From: Halichondria panicea
Taxonomy: Eukaryota; Porifera; Demospongiae; Suberitida; Halichondriidae
Assembly: GCF_963675165.1 (NCBI RefSeq)
Contig: NC_087377.1
Span: forward strand, 13,636,198 to 13,700,197
Direction of reading: 5' to 3'
Length of the DNA stretch: 64,000 nucleotides
Positions 1 to 11,120 of the stretch are shown here, in pieces. The notes beneath the pieces are model-generated. The model made no database searches and had not been told where the DNA came from. It saw only the letters and a list, made by a program, of their open reading frames with translations. The translations under genes and the position numbers were made by a program. How positions within the stretch are numbered: position 1 is the first letter of the stretch; the number at the start of each line of letters is the position of its first letter.

Positions 1-20
1 ATCTCAGCTGTGTAAAGTTA

Positions 21-815
21 ACGACCATTACCATTCTGTGTTTTTTGACATGAATCATAGTACATTGTTGTATGAATATCGGGATGTAGAGAGCTGAGTT
101 GTAGGAAGCCTATCTAGCTTCAAGGAGCTTCAAGGAGCAATAAAATAAGGTAACTTGAGACAAGGGGGTGCTCCAGAGCATGCTTCCTACGCCCCTGGTC
201 GATCAGAGTGAATGAAGTGAACCTGTTTGACTGATATGAAAGTTGAGCACATGGAAAAGCAGTATAGGAGGTCAGAATCTGAGAACTGAATACATCCAGC
301 TTTCGCAAGTAACAGATGACGTCAGGCAAGATTGTATGGAGAAGTAAGACCCTTGCAAAACATGGACTCTGCTGCAACATTGCATGGCAACTTGATGGCT
401 GAACCTTACACAAGATTGTAATTATGTTGGAGAGTAATACCCTGAGATACAGCTGCAATGGCTGAACTAACAGTACTGCATGGTAGCCTTGTACTTGTCC
501 GGTTTTCGGTTTTTACTTCACTTGCTTCATGTTCACTCTCATGTTTATTTATTGATTTATAATTATATTCAATTTAAAACACAGAATGGTAATTAAACTG
601 ATGAGAGTGAAGTGAACATGAAAGCATAAAAGCACTGTACTGATGAGAATGAAGTGAACATGAAGCACCCCCTTGTCTCAAGCTACCTTACCTAGTTGCT
701 CCTTGAATGTCATAGCTAGACTAGATTGATAGGCTTCCACACAGCACCCCTTTACAAATACATCTTCTGCTATCAACTTTCACTACTGCAAAAAATACAG
801 AATGGTAATGGTCGT
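21..815. repeat. Long imperfect inverted repeat (foldback element)
   Basis: The sequence at 21-39 returns as its reverse complement at 797-815. A second block at about 105-172 (containing GACAAGGGGGTGCT) returns inverted at about 663-745. Between them the motif GAGTGAAGTGAACATG occurs directly at 606-621 and 648-663, and inverted near 524-540. The nested symmetry suggests a foldback or MITE-like element; no transposase is visible. The outermost ends and any target duplication are not clear because the window starts here. Confidence 0.6.
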
Positions 816-856
816 TTCCGTTTTCCGTTTCCGTTTCCGTTTTCCGTTTCCTTCTT
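810..856. repeat. Pyrimidine-rich GTTTCC/GTTTTCC minisatellite
   Basis: Tandem copies of CGTTTCCGTTTTC-like units form a short polypyrimidine tract at the right end of the foldback repeat. No gene is supported here. Confidence 0.6.
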
Positions 857-1000
857 TTCCAACCCGTTGTGTAGTCTTAGACTCGCCAGCCAGCCCTTCC
901 CCTCGGGGTAAGGGACTGGTGGATTGACTATCTGAGAGTTGTGCCGGTGGAATTTTAATGAGTTGCATGACATCATGTACGACATCATCATGTGGTTTGT

Positions 1001-1469
1001 TAGTCTCATGAATCAGCCGCCGTTCTTTTGGAACCACCGTCTGAGCACTCTTGTCATCGTTTTATGTGCCAAGACGGAATTCCGTCTTGACCAATCAAAT
1101 TGCAGAAGTCCAGTCAGGTGATGAACTTGGAGGCAGCAAAGAACTGCACTTTGCTCAACGCATTTGGATAATCATTACGCATGCATTACGCATGGTAAAC
1201 ACTTCATACATAGAAGCTGCTACGAAGCATAAGCAAGGCAAGCAGGGGTCCTTGGGCACAGATTTAGCACCACAGCAAAACACAAGTAGAGAGAGATGCC
1301 TTCGCTTGGCGATTTGTATAACAATTAGGAAATATGTGTGGGCGTAAGATAACGATTTAATTACATTCCATTGGTTTTGTGAGCAATCAACATTCCATTT
1401 TGAAATGACTTCATGACAAGAGTGCTCAGACGGTGGTTCCAAAAGAACGGCGGCTGATTCATGAGACTA
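1001..1469. mobile_element. MULE-like non-autonomous TIR element
   Basis: The first 57 bases (1001-1057, beginning TAGTCTCATGAATCAGCC) recur as a perfect reverse complement at 1413-1469. The element is flanked by the direct repeat GTGGTTTGT at 992-1000 and 1470-1478, a 9-bp target-site duplication. Long perfect TIRs plus an 8-11 bp duplication are the usual signature of Mutator-like elements. The interior has no transposase but carries a 20-bp perfect palindrome at about 1073-1092. Perfect TIRs and an exact duplication suggest recent movement. Confidence 0.82.
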
Positions 1470-1478
1470 GTGGTTTGT

Positions 1479-2653
1479 AATGTCTGACATTGTTGCAAAT
1501 GGCTAATAAGCTCCCCTGGCCTTGCTTAGTTTGTGGCAGAGAAACCAAGAAACTATGAGAACTGGTGGTAGAAGGCTACTGTCAAGCCCTTTCCATTCCC
1601 ACATACTTTCAGACTGGAAAGATTTTCTCCAATGTAAGACATTGTCACAAGTGGTGCAAATTAACTTGACATGCTCCTCCATTGCTAGTACTTATACTTC
1701 TTGACTGTGCAGCAGTGCAGCTGGAGCTAGCTAGCTAGCTAGCTTTGTGGTAATTGGTCAATTGGTGATACTTTGCAAATATGTTTTTCTCAAGAACCAT
1801 TCAACGCAGCAAGAATATGAAGATTTATATCTATAGCTAAGACACTGTGCTACTGGATCCTGCTATAGCCTAATCTTGGAAATTGCACTATCCACAGTAC
1901 ACATGCATTTATGTGGTTCATTTACCTGAGCTGGCTGGGGCCTGGTGGTGCAAGAATCAGAACAAAGAGCTATCAGGTGTATGTAGTACTATTCAGGCTG
2001 TGATAATCTAAGGCTGCATGAGGTGGCGTGTAGCAGGTTTAAAGCCCACAACAGTGCCACTCTGTCGCTTCCATGCAGCATCTTGCCGCACCAAGAAATT
2101 GGGGTTGTGACGTCACGTAGCCGTGCACGCGATAACTAAAATTCCAAGTGAAACTACCGTGAGTCGAACGGCCAAGGCAGTTTTTTAATTAAAAACAGGA
2201 AGTGCTTCCTGTCACTCAATCTGGCTTGTGGTTTTGAGCTTGTAAACTTGCAATGACTTCTACCTACTATATTATATTTGCACATACTATTTATGCCAAT
2301 ATTATCATAATTATTATGCTATTCATATTCTATAGAATGTGTGCTTTCTAAAGAGAGCCTAAAATGATAGCTACACAGTCATTATCAGCATACAGTTGGC
2401 ATTGTTTGATGGTTACTAACATTTTGTGGTTTTGACCTACCTCTAGCCTACCCATAATTGCTCACTATAAGTGGGTAATTTGACACACAACTCAATGCTT
2501 GTTGGCCAAACAACAACACTGTTAGAACTGGGGTGTAATTTAAAATCCGCCCAACTATACTTGACACTATCCATGTACATGATCTAGTTGGGCGTGGCCC
2601 CTCGTTTATCTATGGTGCAGTGCAGTACAGTGTAGTAGTAATCTAGTCTAGTC
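1479..2653. other. No gene recognised
   Basis: I see no convincing exon, RNA gene or transposon end here. Small features are a (GCTA)n run near 1727-1744 and a short hairpin near 2197-2215 (ACAGGAAGTGCTTCCTGT). Confidence 0.5.
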
Positions 2654-4218
2654 ATGGCTCTTCATGTTAGCCCTGATGAAATGATCAAGTTTCTAACAAT
2701 ATTGGAGATGGTATAAGGACTATTCAAGTGGAAGATGAACAAGGAACTTCCAATGTGCACAGTCTACTTCATCAGTGTGAAGACATTCTCGAAGTTGTTG
2801 TTTATGCCTCTGACTTGTTTCCAGCTGGGTGTGGAGATGCCATTGTTGATGCAGTAACAGAAGTGTATAAGTATATTGAAGTAAATTGCCTAAGAGATAG
2901 TCACAGAAGAGGGAGACCTTGTGTGAACGTGTCTGAGACTCAGTTGGAGCACCTTTTGTCGTTTGATTTTAGAGTTAGAGATATTGCACACGTGCTTCAT
3001 GTATCTGAGAGCACTGTCAAGCGAAGAATAATACAGTTTGGATTTGAAAACAAATTACAGCGCACAGACATCTCCGAATCTGACTTGGATATTATTACTG
3101 CTGATTTTGTTCACCAGTTTCCAAACAGTGGACAAAATACTTATATATGATGGTTATCTAAGAGGGAAAGGGATAAGAATACAACGATATCGAGTAAGAG
3201 AGAGCCTTTCTCGTATTGATGAAACAGGAGTACAAAGACGTCTGAGACGAGCCTTACACCGCAGGAGATATAGTGTACCTATGCCTAATAGCTTGTGGCA
3301 CATAGATGGGCACCACAAATTAATACGCTGGAGAATAGTAGTGCATGGAGGCATTGATGGTTTTTCTCGATTACCAATCTATTTAAAAGCGTCTACTAAC
3401 AACAAATCTGAGACTGTACTACAGTGTTTTTTGCACGCTGTTTCTTGTTATGGTTTACCTTCACGTGTGCGGTGTGATAAAGGAGGCGAAAACGTTAAAG
3501 TCTTAGAATACATGCTTTCAAATCCTGAACGAGGTCCTGGTAGAGGTAGCTGTATTGTAGGGAAAAGTGTCCACAACCAACGGATCGAAAGATTGTGGAG
3601 AGACGTATTTGTTGGTTGTCTGTGTATGTTTTACCGGTTGTTCTATGCTCTCGAAGACAACAGTTTATTAGATCCTACAGATGAAGTGGATATATTTGCA
3701 TTACACTTCGTGTTTCTTCCACGTATTCAACAACAACTAAATGTTTTCCGCGAGAGCTATAGCCATCACAGATTGAGAACTGAAGGCAATAGGACGCCAT
3801 ACCAGCTTTGGATAGAGGGAATGACCTCACTAACAACAGATGGAGCAGCATTACAAGGAGTATTGGATGATTCATCAATTGTAAGTATTAGTGATGTGTT
3901 TACCTTCATTAGTTTACGAAGTCTGTGCATGTAGTACGATGTACAAAATGTATTTGAAACTGGTGGGTCAGAGTATAAGCATTGTGTTTAATTATTTCCT
4001 AACTATTATTACAGGGAGATTATGGAATAGATTGGAACGGCCTCCCTTGTATCGAGTCCCAAGATGGGGTTGCAGTCCCAAGCACTAATTGCCCACTGTC
4101 TGATGCACAGTTTAGTATGCTTAAAGAAGAGGTGAACCCACTTGCTGTTTGTGATGACTATGGCATATTGTTGTTTGGTCGCACCAAAGACTTAGTAGCT
4201 AGATGTCTGTCTATTTAG
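2654..4218 (+). pseudogene. Integrase-core (rve-like DDE) transposase, frameshifted
   Basis: Two overlapping frames plus a spliced 3' exon make one protein. The N-terminal part (frame through 3150) has a helix-turn-helix-like segment (VRDIAHVLHVSESTVKRRI). The second frame (from about 3150) carries an integrase core with candidate acidic residues in [21 protein letters not shown] and [13 protein letters not shown], a D-D-E pattern. The frames join only by a 1-nt shift near 3146. The exon ends at 3880 (GTAAGT), the intron runs to 4014 (ACAG) and the last exon ends at the stop 4216-4218. The candidate ATG at 2654 is also out of frame with 2728 onward. The family is one I associate with integrase-core proteins in invertebrate genomes; the exact superfamily is uncertain. 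Retention of a clean intron may mean it was once a domesticated or cellular copy. Confidence 0.72.
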
Positions 4219-4235
4219 AATGATGTAACATAATG

Positions 4236-4378
4236 ATATTGAAAGAATCATGATAAAGTATGAAAGTGATACAGGGTGAATAGAACACAAAAAGAGTATA
4301 ATTATGTTCGAAAGAATCATGATAAAGTATGAAAGTGATACAGGGTTAATAGGTTTTGTCAAACACAAAAAGAGTATA
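4236..4378. repeat. Two-copy tandem repeat (about 70 bp)
   Basis: GAAAGAATCATGATAAAGTA... followed by AACACAAAAAGAGTAT occurs twice in succession just downstream of the transposase stop, with a small length difference between copies. Confidence 0.7.
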
Positions 4379-4398
4379 TGTTCATTTTATTGCAGTGC

Positions 4399-6582
4399 TT
4401 ATAGGCAACCAAATCCTCCATGGTTTTTCATACCATATACCATTTTCTTTTTAAACTCCTCTGGATTGTTATAATACTTGGAGGGCAGGGTTAGCTCCAA
4501 CGCACAAGTGGACGACGTGGGAAACACATTGGTATCGTTAAATCTCAGACCCAAAGAGTTATCAAATCCCATCGGTGGAACAGACTCTGAACCAGTAGTA
4601 AAAGAAAGAATGGTCTTAAGACTGACAGAATCCTCCGAGTCACCTACAGTATTAGCCTAATGATAACAGGCACACTGCAATTATAGTTCATACCTTCAAC
4701 ACATTCACAATCGTACAGAAAATCTACAAACAGCATGTAAGTAGCCTCTTCTTTAGCAAGATCATTTGAGCCCTTAGGTGAAAAGTGGGTGATTTTGAAC
4801 ATGGCCTTCATGGTCTCTGCAATAATTACAACAAAACTAATTATGGTTACCAGTTACACACGACACTTACCAGCAGTCAGAACTTGTGTGTTATTGTGCA
4901 CAAATAGAGGCCTCATTAGTTCAGGGTACTTCACAATTGCTTCTCCCACACCGTTCACTTGCAATCCCTCCTTGAGCTGGTTAATCTCTGCTAAAGACTC
5001 GAGAAGAGTGTAGTAGAGTTTTAGTGTCTTCACTATCTCAACTTTGTCTGCTTGCGTCGAGGTAAAAAGTGGCTTGCTGTACCCGGCATTCACAATGGTG
5101 TCACATTCATCAAGGATACAATCTTTTAGGTCTTTGTCATCAGCAGCATCATTGATCTGCAGGTACAGTGTTGAATTATACACATAATTATATAGATAAT
5201 ATTATATACCTTCTGAATAAGGATCCGGACGTTAGTATTTGGTACTTCTTCATCAGGTATGTCAATATCACAGATTTTAACACCACACAAGTATGCGTAG
5301 AGACTACTTCCAAAAAAGGAGAAACCACTACCACCCTGAGTGATTCCCATGGTCATCAATTTTCCTACGAGAAGAAACTTCTCACCCTGTATAAAAAAGT
5401 GTATGTCAGCGACTACGCATACACACTTTTACATCAAAATACCTGCAAAGCCAATAAATCGTGCCGCACAACCTTACTGTTCTCATCAGGGGCGTAGGCA
5501 GACTTTTGAGACAGGGGTTTCTGCAGAAAAATCAGCGGTGCGATAGCGCCGCGAAATTTTTGTGGCCACGCCCACTTCCGGTACCACACCCTCTTGATTG
5601 GGGCACACCTACTGTTATTGACTATCTATTGTTCATGACTTTTTTTACATGTTTGTGAGAAGCTAGCTAGCTATAGACGTAACATACTAGGCATGCAGGT
5701 GCCAATTGTGTATTGCTAGTCTAGCTGAGCAACAATTAAATGTCATTTACCTGAGAGGTTTCATGTGGCTGAGATTGTTCTAAACTTGTACACTTCCTGA
5801 ATAAAGTTGTGCTTAGAGCTAAGTCTGAGAATACTGGAGCATTCAGGATTGATACTAGATCTAGAACTTAAGTCTTGGTCTTCTTTGTTTGAGGTAGCTA
5901 GCTAGCTGAGACTAACTAGCTGAGACAAAGCCAAAGTGAAACGCTTCACGGTGCTGCTCTGATTATTGATTTGCAGCCACGTGTGAAAAGATGGGCAGGG
6001 CTGCATGATTTCAATTATAGGGAGCCCTGCCCAATTTTCTCAGCAGCTCCTGGGGGGGGGTTTCTGGGCAACCAGGAAACAATGGTAGCTACGCCCCTGC
6101 TCATGGCCCTCAAACATGGACTGAGCTATCTCTTTCCCCAACAGGCACCAAAACTCCCTGGATGGGCCTCCACCATCTTCTGCTTCCTCACTTACAAAGT
6201 GAACCTTAATTAGAACATAATGTAGAGTGTTTATACACCATTAATCCTTATTCTAACCGTCAATGTCTTGATGCTTGTAAATGCAGGCCGCCTTGCAGCT
6301 CTGAGTGCATCTACTAACACATGAGTGCGTCGTATTGGGATCTGATGATATTCCTTGAACCGATACTCAGACAGAAGCTTCAGCAAGCAAGAAAGAGAGC
6401 TGACCATCACACTGCACACAGTACAGGTATAAAAAGTGTTATAGTGAAATTTAAAGCTTACGATTTATGTTGAGTATCAGGTTGCTTGCTCTCTGTCAAA
6501 GCCTGTTTAAGTAAGGCATCCTCGATCTCCTATAACATTAAATCAATATTGTAACACTAACTTCACTAAAAGGATACTAACC
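4399..6582 (-). pseudogene. HECT-type E3 ubiquitin ligase, exon split by a transposon
   Basis: Minus-strand exons at 6462-6529, 6258-6411, 6100-6204 joined to 5443-5486, 5210-5386, 4871-5156, 4694-4816 and 4399-4643 form a continuous frame of about 399 codons once the insertion at 5487-6099 and one 5-bp target copy are ignored. The order is a UIM-like helix (EEIEDALLKQALTESK), then the HECT N-lobe (EDGGGPSREFW, FLLVGKLMTMGITQGG), then the C-lobe ending FPTSSTCALELTLP, which holds the predicted catalytic Cys that accepts ubiquitin. The C-terminus is GGFGCL. All introns are about 50-65 bp with GT-AG ends. Ubiquitin transfer is family knowledge. As it stands the mRNA would contain the transposon, so this copy is probably broken. 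An upstream exon seems to reach into the 18-bp repeats at 6583; the true start is not found. Confidence 0.85.
5487..6099. mobile_element. hAT-like non-autonomous element inside a HECT exon
   Basis: The ends are CAGGGGCGTAG (5487-5497) and CTACGCCCCTG (6089-6099), the CAG..GGCGTAG ends common in hAT-like elements. CTCAT flanks it on both sides (5482-5486 and 6100-6104). Removing the element plus one CTCAT leaves a 144-nt HECT exon in frame, so the duplication size is confirmed by the reading frame. Five base pairs is shorter than the classical 8 bp of hAT elements. No transposase is inside. Confidence 0.82.
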
Positions 6583-6748
6583 TCAAGTAGTCGATAGATG
6601 TCAAGTAGCTGATAGATGTCAAGTAGTTGATGGATGTCAACTAGCTGATAGATGTAAGTATACGTAGCAGTAGATGTCAAGTAGTCGATAGATGTCAATT
6701 AGTCGATAAATGTCAGGTAGTCGATAAATGTCAAGTAGTCAATAGATG
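6583..6748. repeat. 18-bp tandem repeat, about eight units
   Basis: Units of TCAAGTAGTCGATAGATG follow one another from 6583, with one divergent 22-bp unit at 6655-6676. Read on the minus strand in the frame of the neighbouring HECT exon, the four units nearest the gene encode the hexapeptide DIYRLL and variants (DIYQLL, DIHQLL), and a splice donor lies at the junction 6581/6582. They may be a coding repeat of the HECT gene's preceding exon. Confidence 0.75.
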
Positions 6749-6805
6749 TCAAAAGTGTACAAGTGGGTAAAGATCGATGTGTGCAAAGCAACCGATAGAT
6801 GTGTG

Positions 6806-7771
6806 CTATGGAATAACGCCATTTGCGACAAAATTCAGGCAGAATCTGATAGGGTGTGCATCCAATATAAAATCGATTTTTGAAGATCGATTTTTAATAA
6901 TCGATTTTTTACAGTTGATTTTCGATTTACACGTGAACGATCTTTGACAATCGACCTGATAATCGATTATTGAAATTCGATTTTTGATAATCGATTTTTA
7001 AAAATCGATTACAAAAATCGCAATTGATTGATATACTAGCCTCGAATCCAGGCCGATTTTAAAATGGATTCAAGGCTACAGTTAGGCCGCCCTTGAAACT
7101 CAGAACATGCACAAACTCCTTCTCCGCGGCCTGGAATCAAAGCTTGGCTTGGTTAGCTATCTCACATGATAGACTATAACGCAAAAGCGAAACATTATTG
7201 TTTTTTGGAACCATTAAAAAGGAGGGCCATAAGTCACAGTAAAAATCATTAATTTTAGAACTGCTCATGGTGCTATCTTATTTAGTTTCTTCATGCACCC
7301 ATTTTTGTATGCTTTCTCGCCAGCACTGTTTTATTTGGCCATCTTGTGTGTGCTTAGAGAAAGAGCTGAGAAAGAGTTTGGTGATTCCAGATAGAATAGA
7401 AGTCATGAATAGTGGCTTCTTCAATGGATAGTATCACGTGATACAGCTTTAGACAGGGGCCCCCCCCAGCACACCTTCAGAGCAGTTCTAAAATCGATTA
7501 TCAAAAATCGATTATCAAAAATAGATTATCAAAAATAGATTATCAAAAATCTAATCGATTATTGAAAATCGAATTTCAAAAATCGATTATCAAAAATCGA
7601 ATTTCAAAAATCGATTATCAGATCGATTGTCAAAGATCGTTCACGTGTAAATCGAAAATCAACTGTAAAAAAAATCGATTATTAAAAATAGATCTTCAAA
7701 AATTGATTTTATATTGGATGCACACGCCTATCACATTCTGCCTGAATTTTGTCGCAAACGGCGTTCCATAG
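6806..7771. mobile_element. Foldback element with ATCGATT-rich inverted arms
   Basis: About 220 bp at the left (6806-7030) returns inverted at the right (7490-7771). The outer ends are CTATGGAA...CGCC and GGCG...TTCCATAG, and the arms consist largely of repeated AAAATCGATT words. The element is flanked by the same 26-bp sequence (TGTGCAAAGCAACCGATAGA...) at 6780-6805 and 7772-7797. The middle contains a smaller nested inverted repeat (TAGCCTCGAATCCAGGCCGA type) near 7038. No protein is encoded. Confidence 0.75.
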
Positions 7772-7797
7772 TGTGCAAAGCAACCGATAGATGTGTG

Positions 7798-8392
7798 AGA
7801 CACCCCCTTGAAGTGGGATGTATTTTTGACCTATTTGGCGTTCCATATCACCACGCCTCCATGTCATTCTATTAGTCTAGATCCGGCTAGCAATTCTAGC
7901 TGGGACTCCCAGTTCTAGCTAGTTTTGTTTAGCGTGTCAGAGACTGGGAGAAGATGATTGGCACTCCCTGGCTCCTTTGGATGTACAGCTGTCCAGATCC
8001 CTAGAACATACCCTCCATTCTGACGAGTTCAGTGCATAGGGTGCTTACTAGATTCTTGCCAGCCAGTACAGTTCAAGCTACACACAGCACCGCTCAACTA
8101 TTATTTACCCCATTATATCTAGCTAAATCTGGTCCAACTAGACAGCAGACCAGCCAGGTGACGTCCAAACGGTCAGTTATTCGTTCCACCAACTTTTTAA
8201 TCTAGTCTAGTCCTGCTTGCACTGCTACTACTACTACTGCTACTCTTCCTACTACTACTGCTACTCTTCCTAGCTAGTCAAAGGTTTCTTTTTTTTTTTT
8301 TTTTTTTTTGTAACTACATATGCACAAAGAGACATCAAAGCTTACATCAAAGGACACAGATTTTTAGCCTACTTGACTGATAAGGCCGTTAC
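7798..8392. other. No gene recognised
   Basis: Contains a short CTACTACTACTGCTACTCTTC repeat at about 8223-8275 and a poly-T run at about 8288-8310. Nothing else is supported. Confidence 0.5.
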
Positions 8393-8707
8393 CTAGACTA
8401 CAGTTTGTTTGTCAGGGAGGAGCTCACATACAACTTCATCTAATTCATCATAACGATTCGTTACCGTTGTTGTAATTTCTACAACAGATTGCCAAGGAAA
8501 GAGATATCTTTCAACTGGCTTTGTAACAATGCCTTGTGATTTTTCCTTTACAAAAATACTCCAGGTGGATCTTTCGTACACCAGATGTATATACTGTAAA
8601 CTTTTGGGGGGTACTTGCTGAAGCACAGCTACACAGTTCATTGAATGTGATGAGTCTGCTTCTAGCAGTGCTATAGCACTGCTTTTACAAGAGGAAACTA
8701 ACAGCAT
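8393..8707 (-). CDS. Hypothetical 104-aa open frame or exon
   Basis: An open frame of 104 codons on the minus strand with a fairly ordinary amino-acid mix (for example CKSSAIALLEADSSHSMNC, then EITTTVTNRYDELDEVVCEL). I do not recognise the family and see no signal peptide or membrane helix. It could be one exon of a spliced gene, because a possible acceptor (GCTGTTAG) lies near its start. Codon-like composition is the only support. Confidence 0.3.
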   Translation of the reverse strand: MLLVSSCKSSAIALLEADSSHSMNCVAVLQQVPPKSLQYIHLVYERSTWSIFVKEKSQGIVTKPVERYLFPWQSVVEITTTVTNRYDELDEVVCELLPDKQTVV

Positions 8708-9495
8708 AAAGTATAGAAAGCATAATAATTATTATGTCCAGGTGATGAAAGACACCGACCAGAAACTAAAATGCACTGGTCAGGATATATTGCTACAGTA
8801 TATACACTCTTGTGGGATTATATACACCCATCACTATTTTTACACCCCAGGGTTCACTATTTTACACCAGTGCCAGATTTACACCCTATAAGGGGCTGTT
8901 GTTTACACCCCTCCTTGCATTTATTACACCCCAGTTTTAACAGTGAATATGTAAGGTGCATATGATACATTTCAACAAACACAGAAGGTAATAAGAATAA
9001 ATGTTTGTCTAGAAGTAGTGTTGGAGTCTCACAGCAGTGATGTCCTGTCATTCAGAGGCTTGATATCACCTACAATGTATAGAAGCGAGAATTGAATATA
9101 ACTGTGATAATACACACTGTGTTAGGCTGATATCACCTACAATGCACAGTGTGTATTATCACAGTTATATCCAAACTCCGAAAGTAGTAATCATGCAACG
9201 TGAAGAAAGCAACACATTCATATTGTATATAATTATATTCATATTGTATATACTTCAGCCGCTTTTGTGACTCGAGAATGATTCTTTTATTAATTCTTTG
9301 ACAGGTTAGCCTCTTTTTTGAACAGATTCAACAGAAGCCCCAGGCAGCATAAGTAATACAATAGACTACATGTAGTCAAGCTGCATGTTGCAGTGAGATG
9401 TATACCTATATCAAGAAACTATGGATTTATGAAATCTTTTCCCCACAAAAGTGTGTTTGGATACTTCTAGTTAATTTACACGGGGCACAGCGAAC
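8708..9495. other. Intergenic, with an inverted repeat
   Basis: No gene is recognised. From 8820 to 8940 the motif TACACCC recurs irregularly. At about 9063-9172 TATCACCTACAATG occurs twice in direct orientation, and the intervening TGTGATAATACACACTGTG is mirrored by CACAGTGTGTATTATCACA, giving a strong hairpin. Confidence 0.5.
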
Positions 9496-9496
9496 A

Positions 9497-9980
9497 GTAG
9501 ACTCTCGTTAATCTGGCCGCCCTTGGGACAATGCAGCTTCACCGGAATAGCGAGGTGGCTGTATTTCAGAAAATAACCACAGCTAAAAAAACGACCCTAC
9601 CTCGAATCTAATGACAAATTTTGCGGTATCAGTATACTCTATATACTTAAGTGTAATCCAATTTTATCTTCTAAACCAAAACGTCATATCCGGCCATAAT
9701 AAAATACCTAGTTTGGGGAAGCCAGTACTGGCCAGTATTATTATAAGGAATAGCGAGTGGCTGCATTTCAGCGCGAGTTTTGTGCAGTAAACATCTATAT
9801 ATAGCCAGCAATCTGTGCCAAACCAAATGACCGGTATATCGAGGTGGCCGTACATCAGACAGCCAGAGTCTATACTGTAAATACGGGACAGAATTTGAAC
9901 TCTAATACACCATGATACCTTTTTGTGACTTGTCCAGATGCTGGAAGAGAGTGAGCACAATGGGTATCCTCAGTGTAAAA
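9497..9980. repeat. Possible pogo/Tigger-like relic
   Basis: The left end CAGTAGACTCTCGTTAATCT resembles Tigger-type terminal repeats. The phrase ATAGCGAGGTGGCTGTATTTCAG recurs in altered form at about 9751 and 9837. The right end is not clear, so this is only a probable decayed element. Confidence 0.35.
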
Positions 9981-10504
9981 TAGCGAACATCTTCAGTGGT
10001 GATTGACATCAACGCTGAGGACATTGAACAATTGTATCACTGAAGCAAATAAAACCATTTATATCCCGTTGCTACGTTGTTGCCAAGTGCAATATAAAGC
10101 ATATTGCACTGCTGAAAGTCATATTGCACTGACCGCAAAGTCATATTGCACTGACCTCAAAACGCCCCTCTGGCAATTAGACAGACAATTAAATTAAAAT
10201 TAAATTAATACGCATGAGAAATAACAAGTATCAAAGTATGTCCAGCCATGCAGGAATGAATGTTCAGCACTGCTGGAGTTTCTTCTTGCAACCATGCAGG
10301 TTTTAAAATTGTCCAAGATTCATTTTGTGGAAGATTCTGTGTTCCTAGATCGACCTAGTCCTCGACATCGTGATGCATGTCAATTCTGCTTCACCGTAGC
10401 ACTAGAAGTGGCTCTTTTTGCTGGGGGCATGAGCTGTTTTGCAGCAGTGTAGAAGCGAGCTTTCTTGGCTTGGTTATGAGGCCGAGCGTAGACCAGCAGC
10501 TAAT

Positions 10505-10606
10505 ACCATGTATTCACTGAGTAGTGGGGTGGGGCTGTTTCTTTGCAGCAGTAAGTGGGGCGGGGCTGTTTTGCAGCACCAGAAGTGGGGTGGGGCTGTT
10601 TTGCAG
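10505..10606. repeat. GGGGTGGGGCTGTTTTGCAG tandem repeat
   Basis: Three roughly 30-35 bp units beginning AGTGGGG(T/C)GGGGCTGTTT and ending TTGCAG are arranged in tandem. An unrelated-looking but similar phrase starts at about 10430. Confidence 0.65.
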
Positions 10607-10779
10607 ATTTCAGTTGAAACTCCAACAATTTTGTGTCAAGCCATTCGTCGGTCATGCCAATCTTATACGCTGCAGATACTGGCGTCTAGAAGAGAGAAGA
10701 GATGGAGCTGTGTCTAGAGTTGTCTCTGTCTTTTTTTGTGCTGTTTATATTGTGTTACTAGGACAGTGTTATGTTGCTA

Positions 10780-10930
10780 TGCCCTCGGGATATAAACTAG
10801 TTATAACACGTGCACTCGGGCTGCATGGCATATATTACACTCAGCCCTCGGGGCTGGCGCCCTCGTGCTTCAGTGCAATATATTCCATACATCCCTCGTG
10901 CCCGTGTTATAACTATAACGTATAAACTAT
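10780..10930. repeat. Inverted-repeat MITE-like element
   Basis: AGTTATAACACG near 10799 pairs with CGTGTTATAACT near 10903, and ATGGCATATATTACACT pairs with AGTGCAATATATTCCAT, around a GCCCTCGGGGCTGGCGCC centre. Confidence 0.55.
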
Positions 10931-11120
10931 CATACACAATTCATGGTATACATGACAGTCACTGTGCAGGTTTTATGCAGTCAGCCCAGTCAACCACACA
11001 CTAATTAATGCTGTTTTATGACCACTCATAACTTTTAATTCATGCATGGAAACAGGCTGAATATAAGTCTAAAACAAGTAAGAAGCTTACCTTTACAGTA
11101 CTCATTGATCAGATCTGCTT

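Noticed and set aside
6583..6748. CRISPR-like array
   Set aside because: The 18-bp units are contiguous with no unique spacers, in a clearly eukaryotic context.
8820..8940. Telomere-like TACACCC repeats
   Set aside because: Spacing and sequence are irregular, and the region is internal to gene-bearing DNA.
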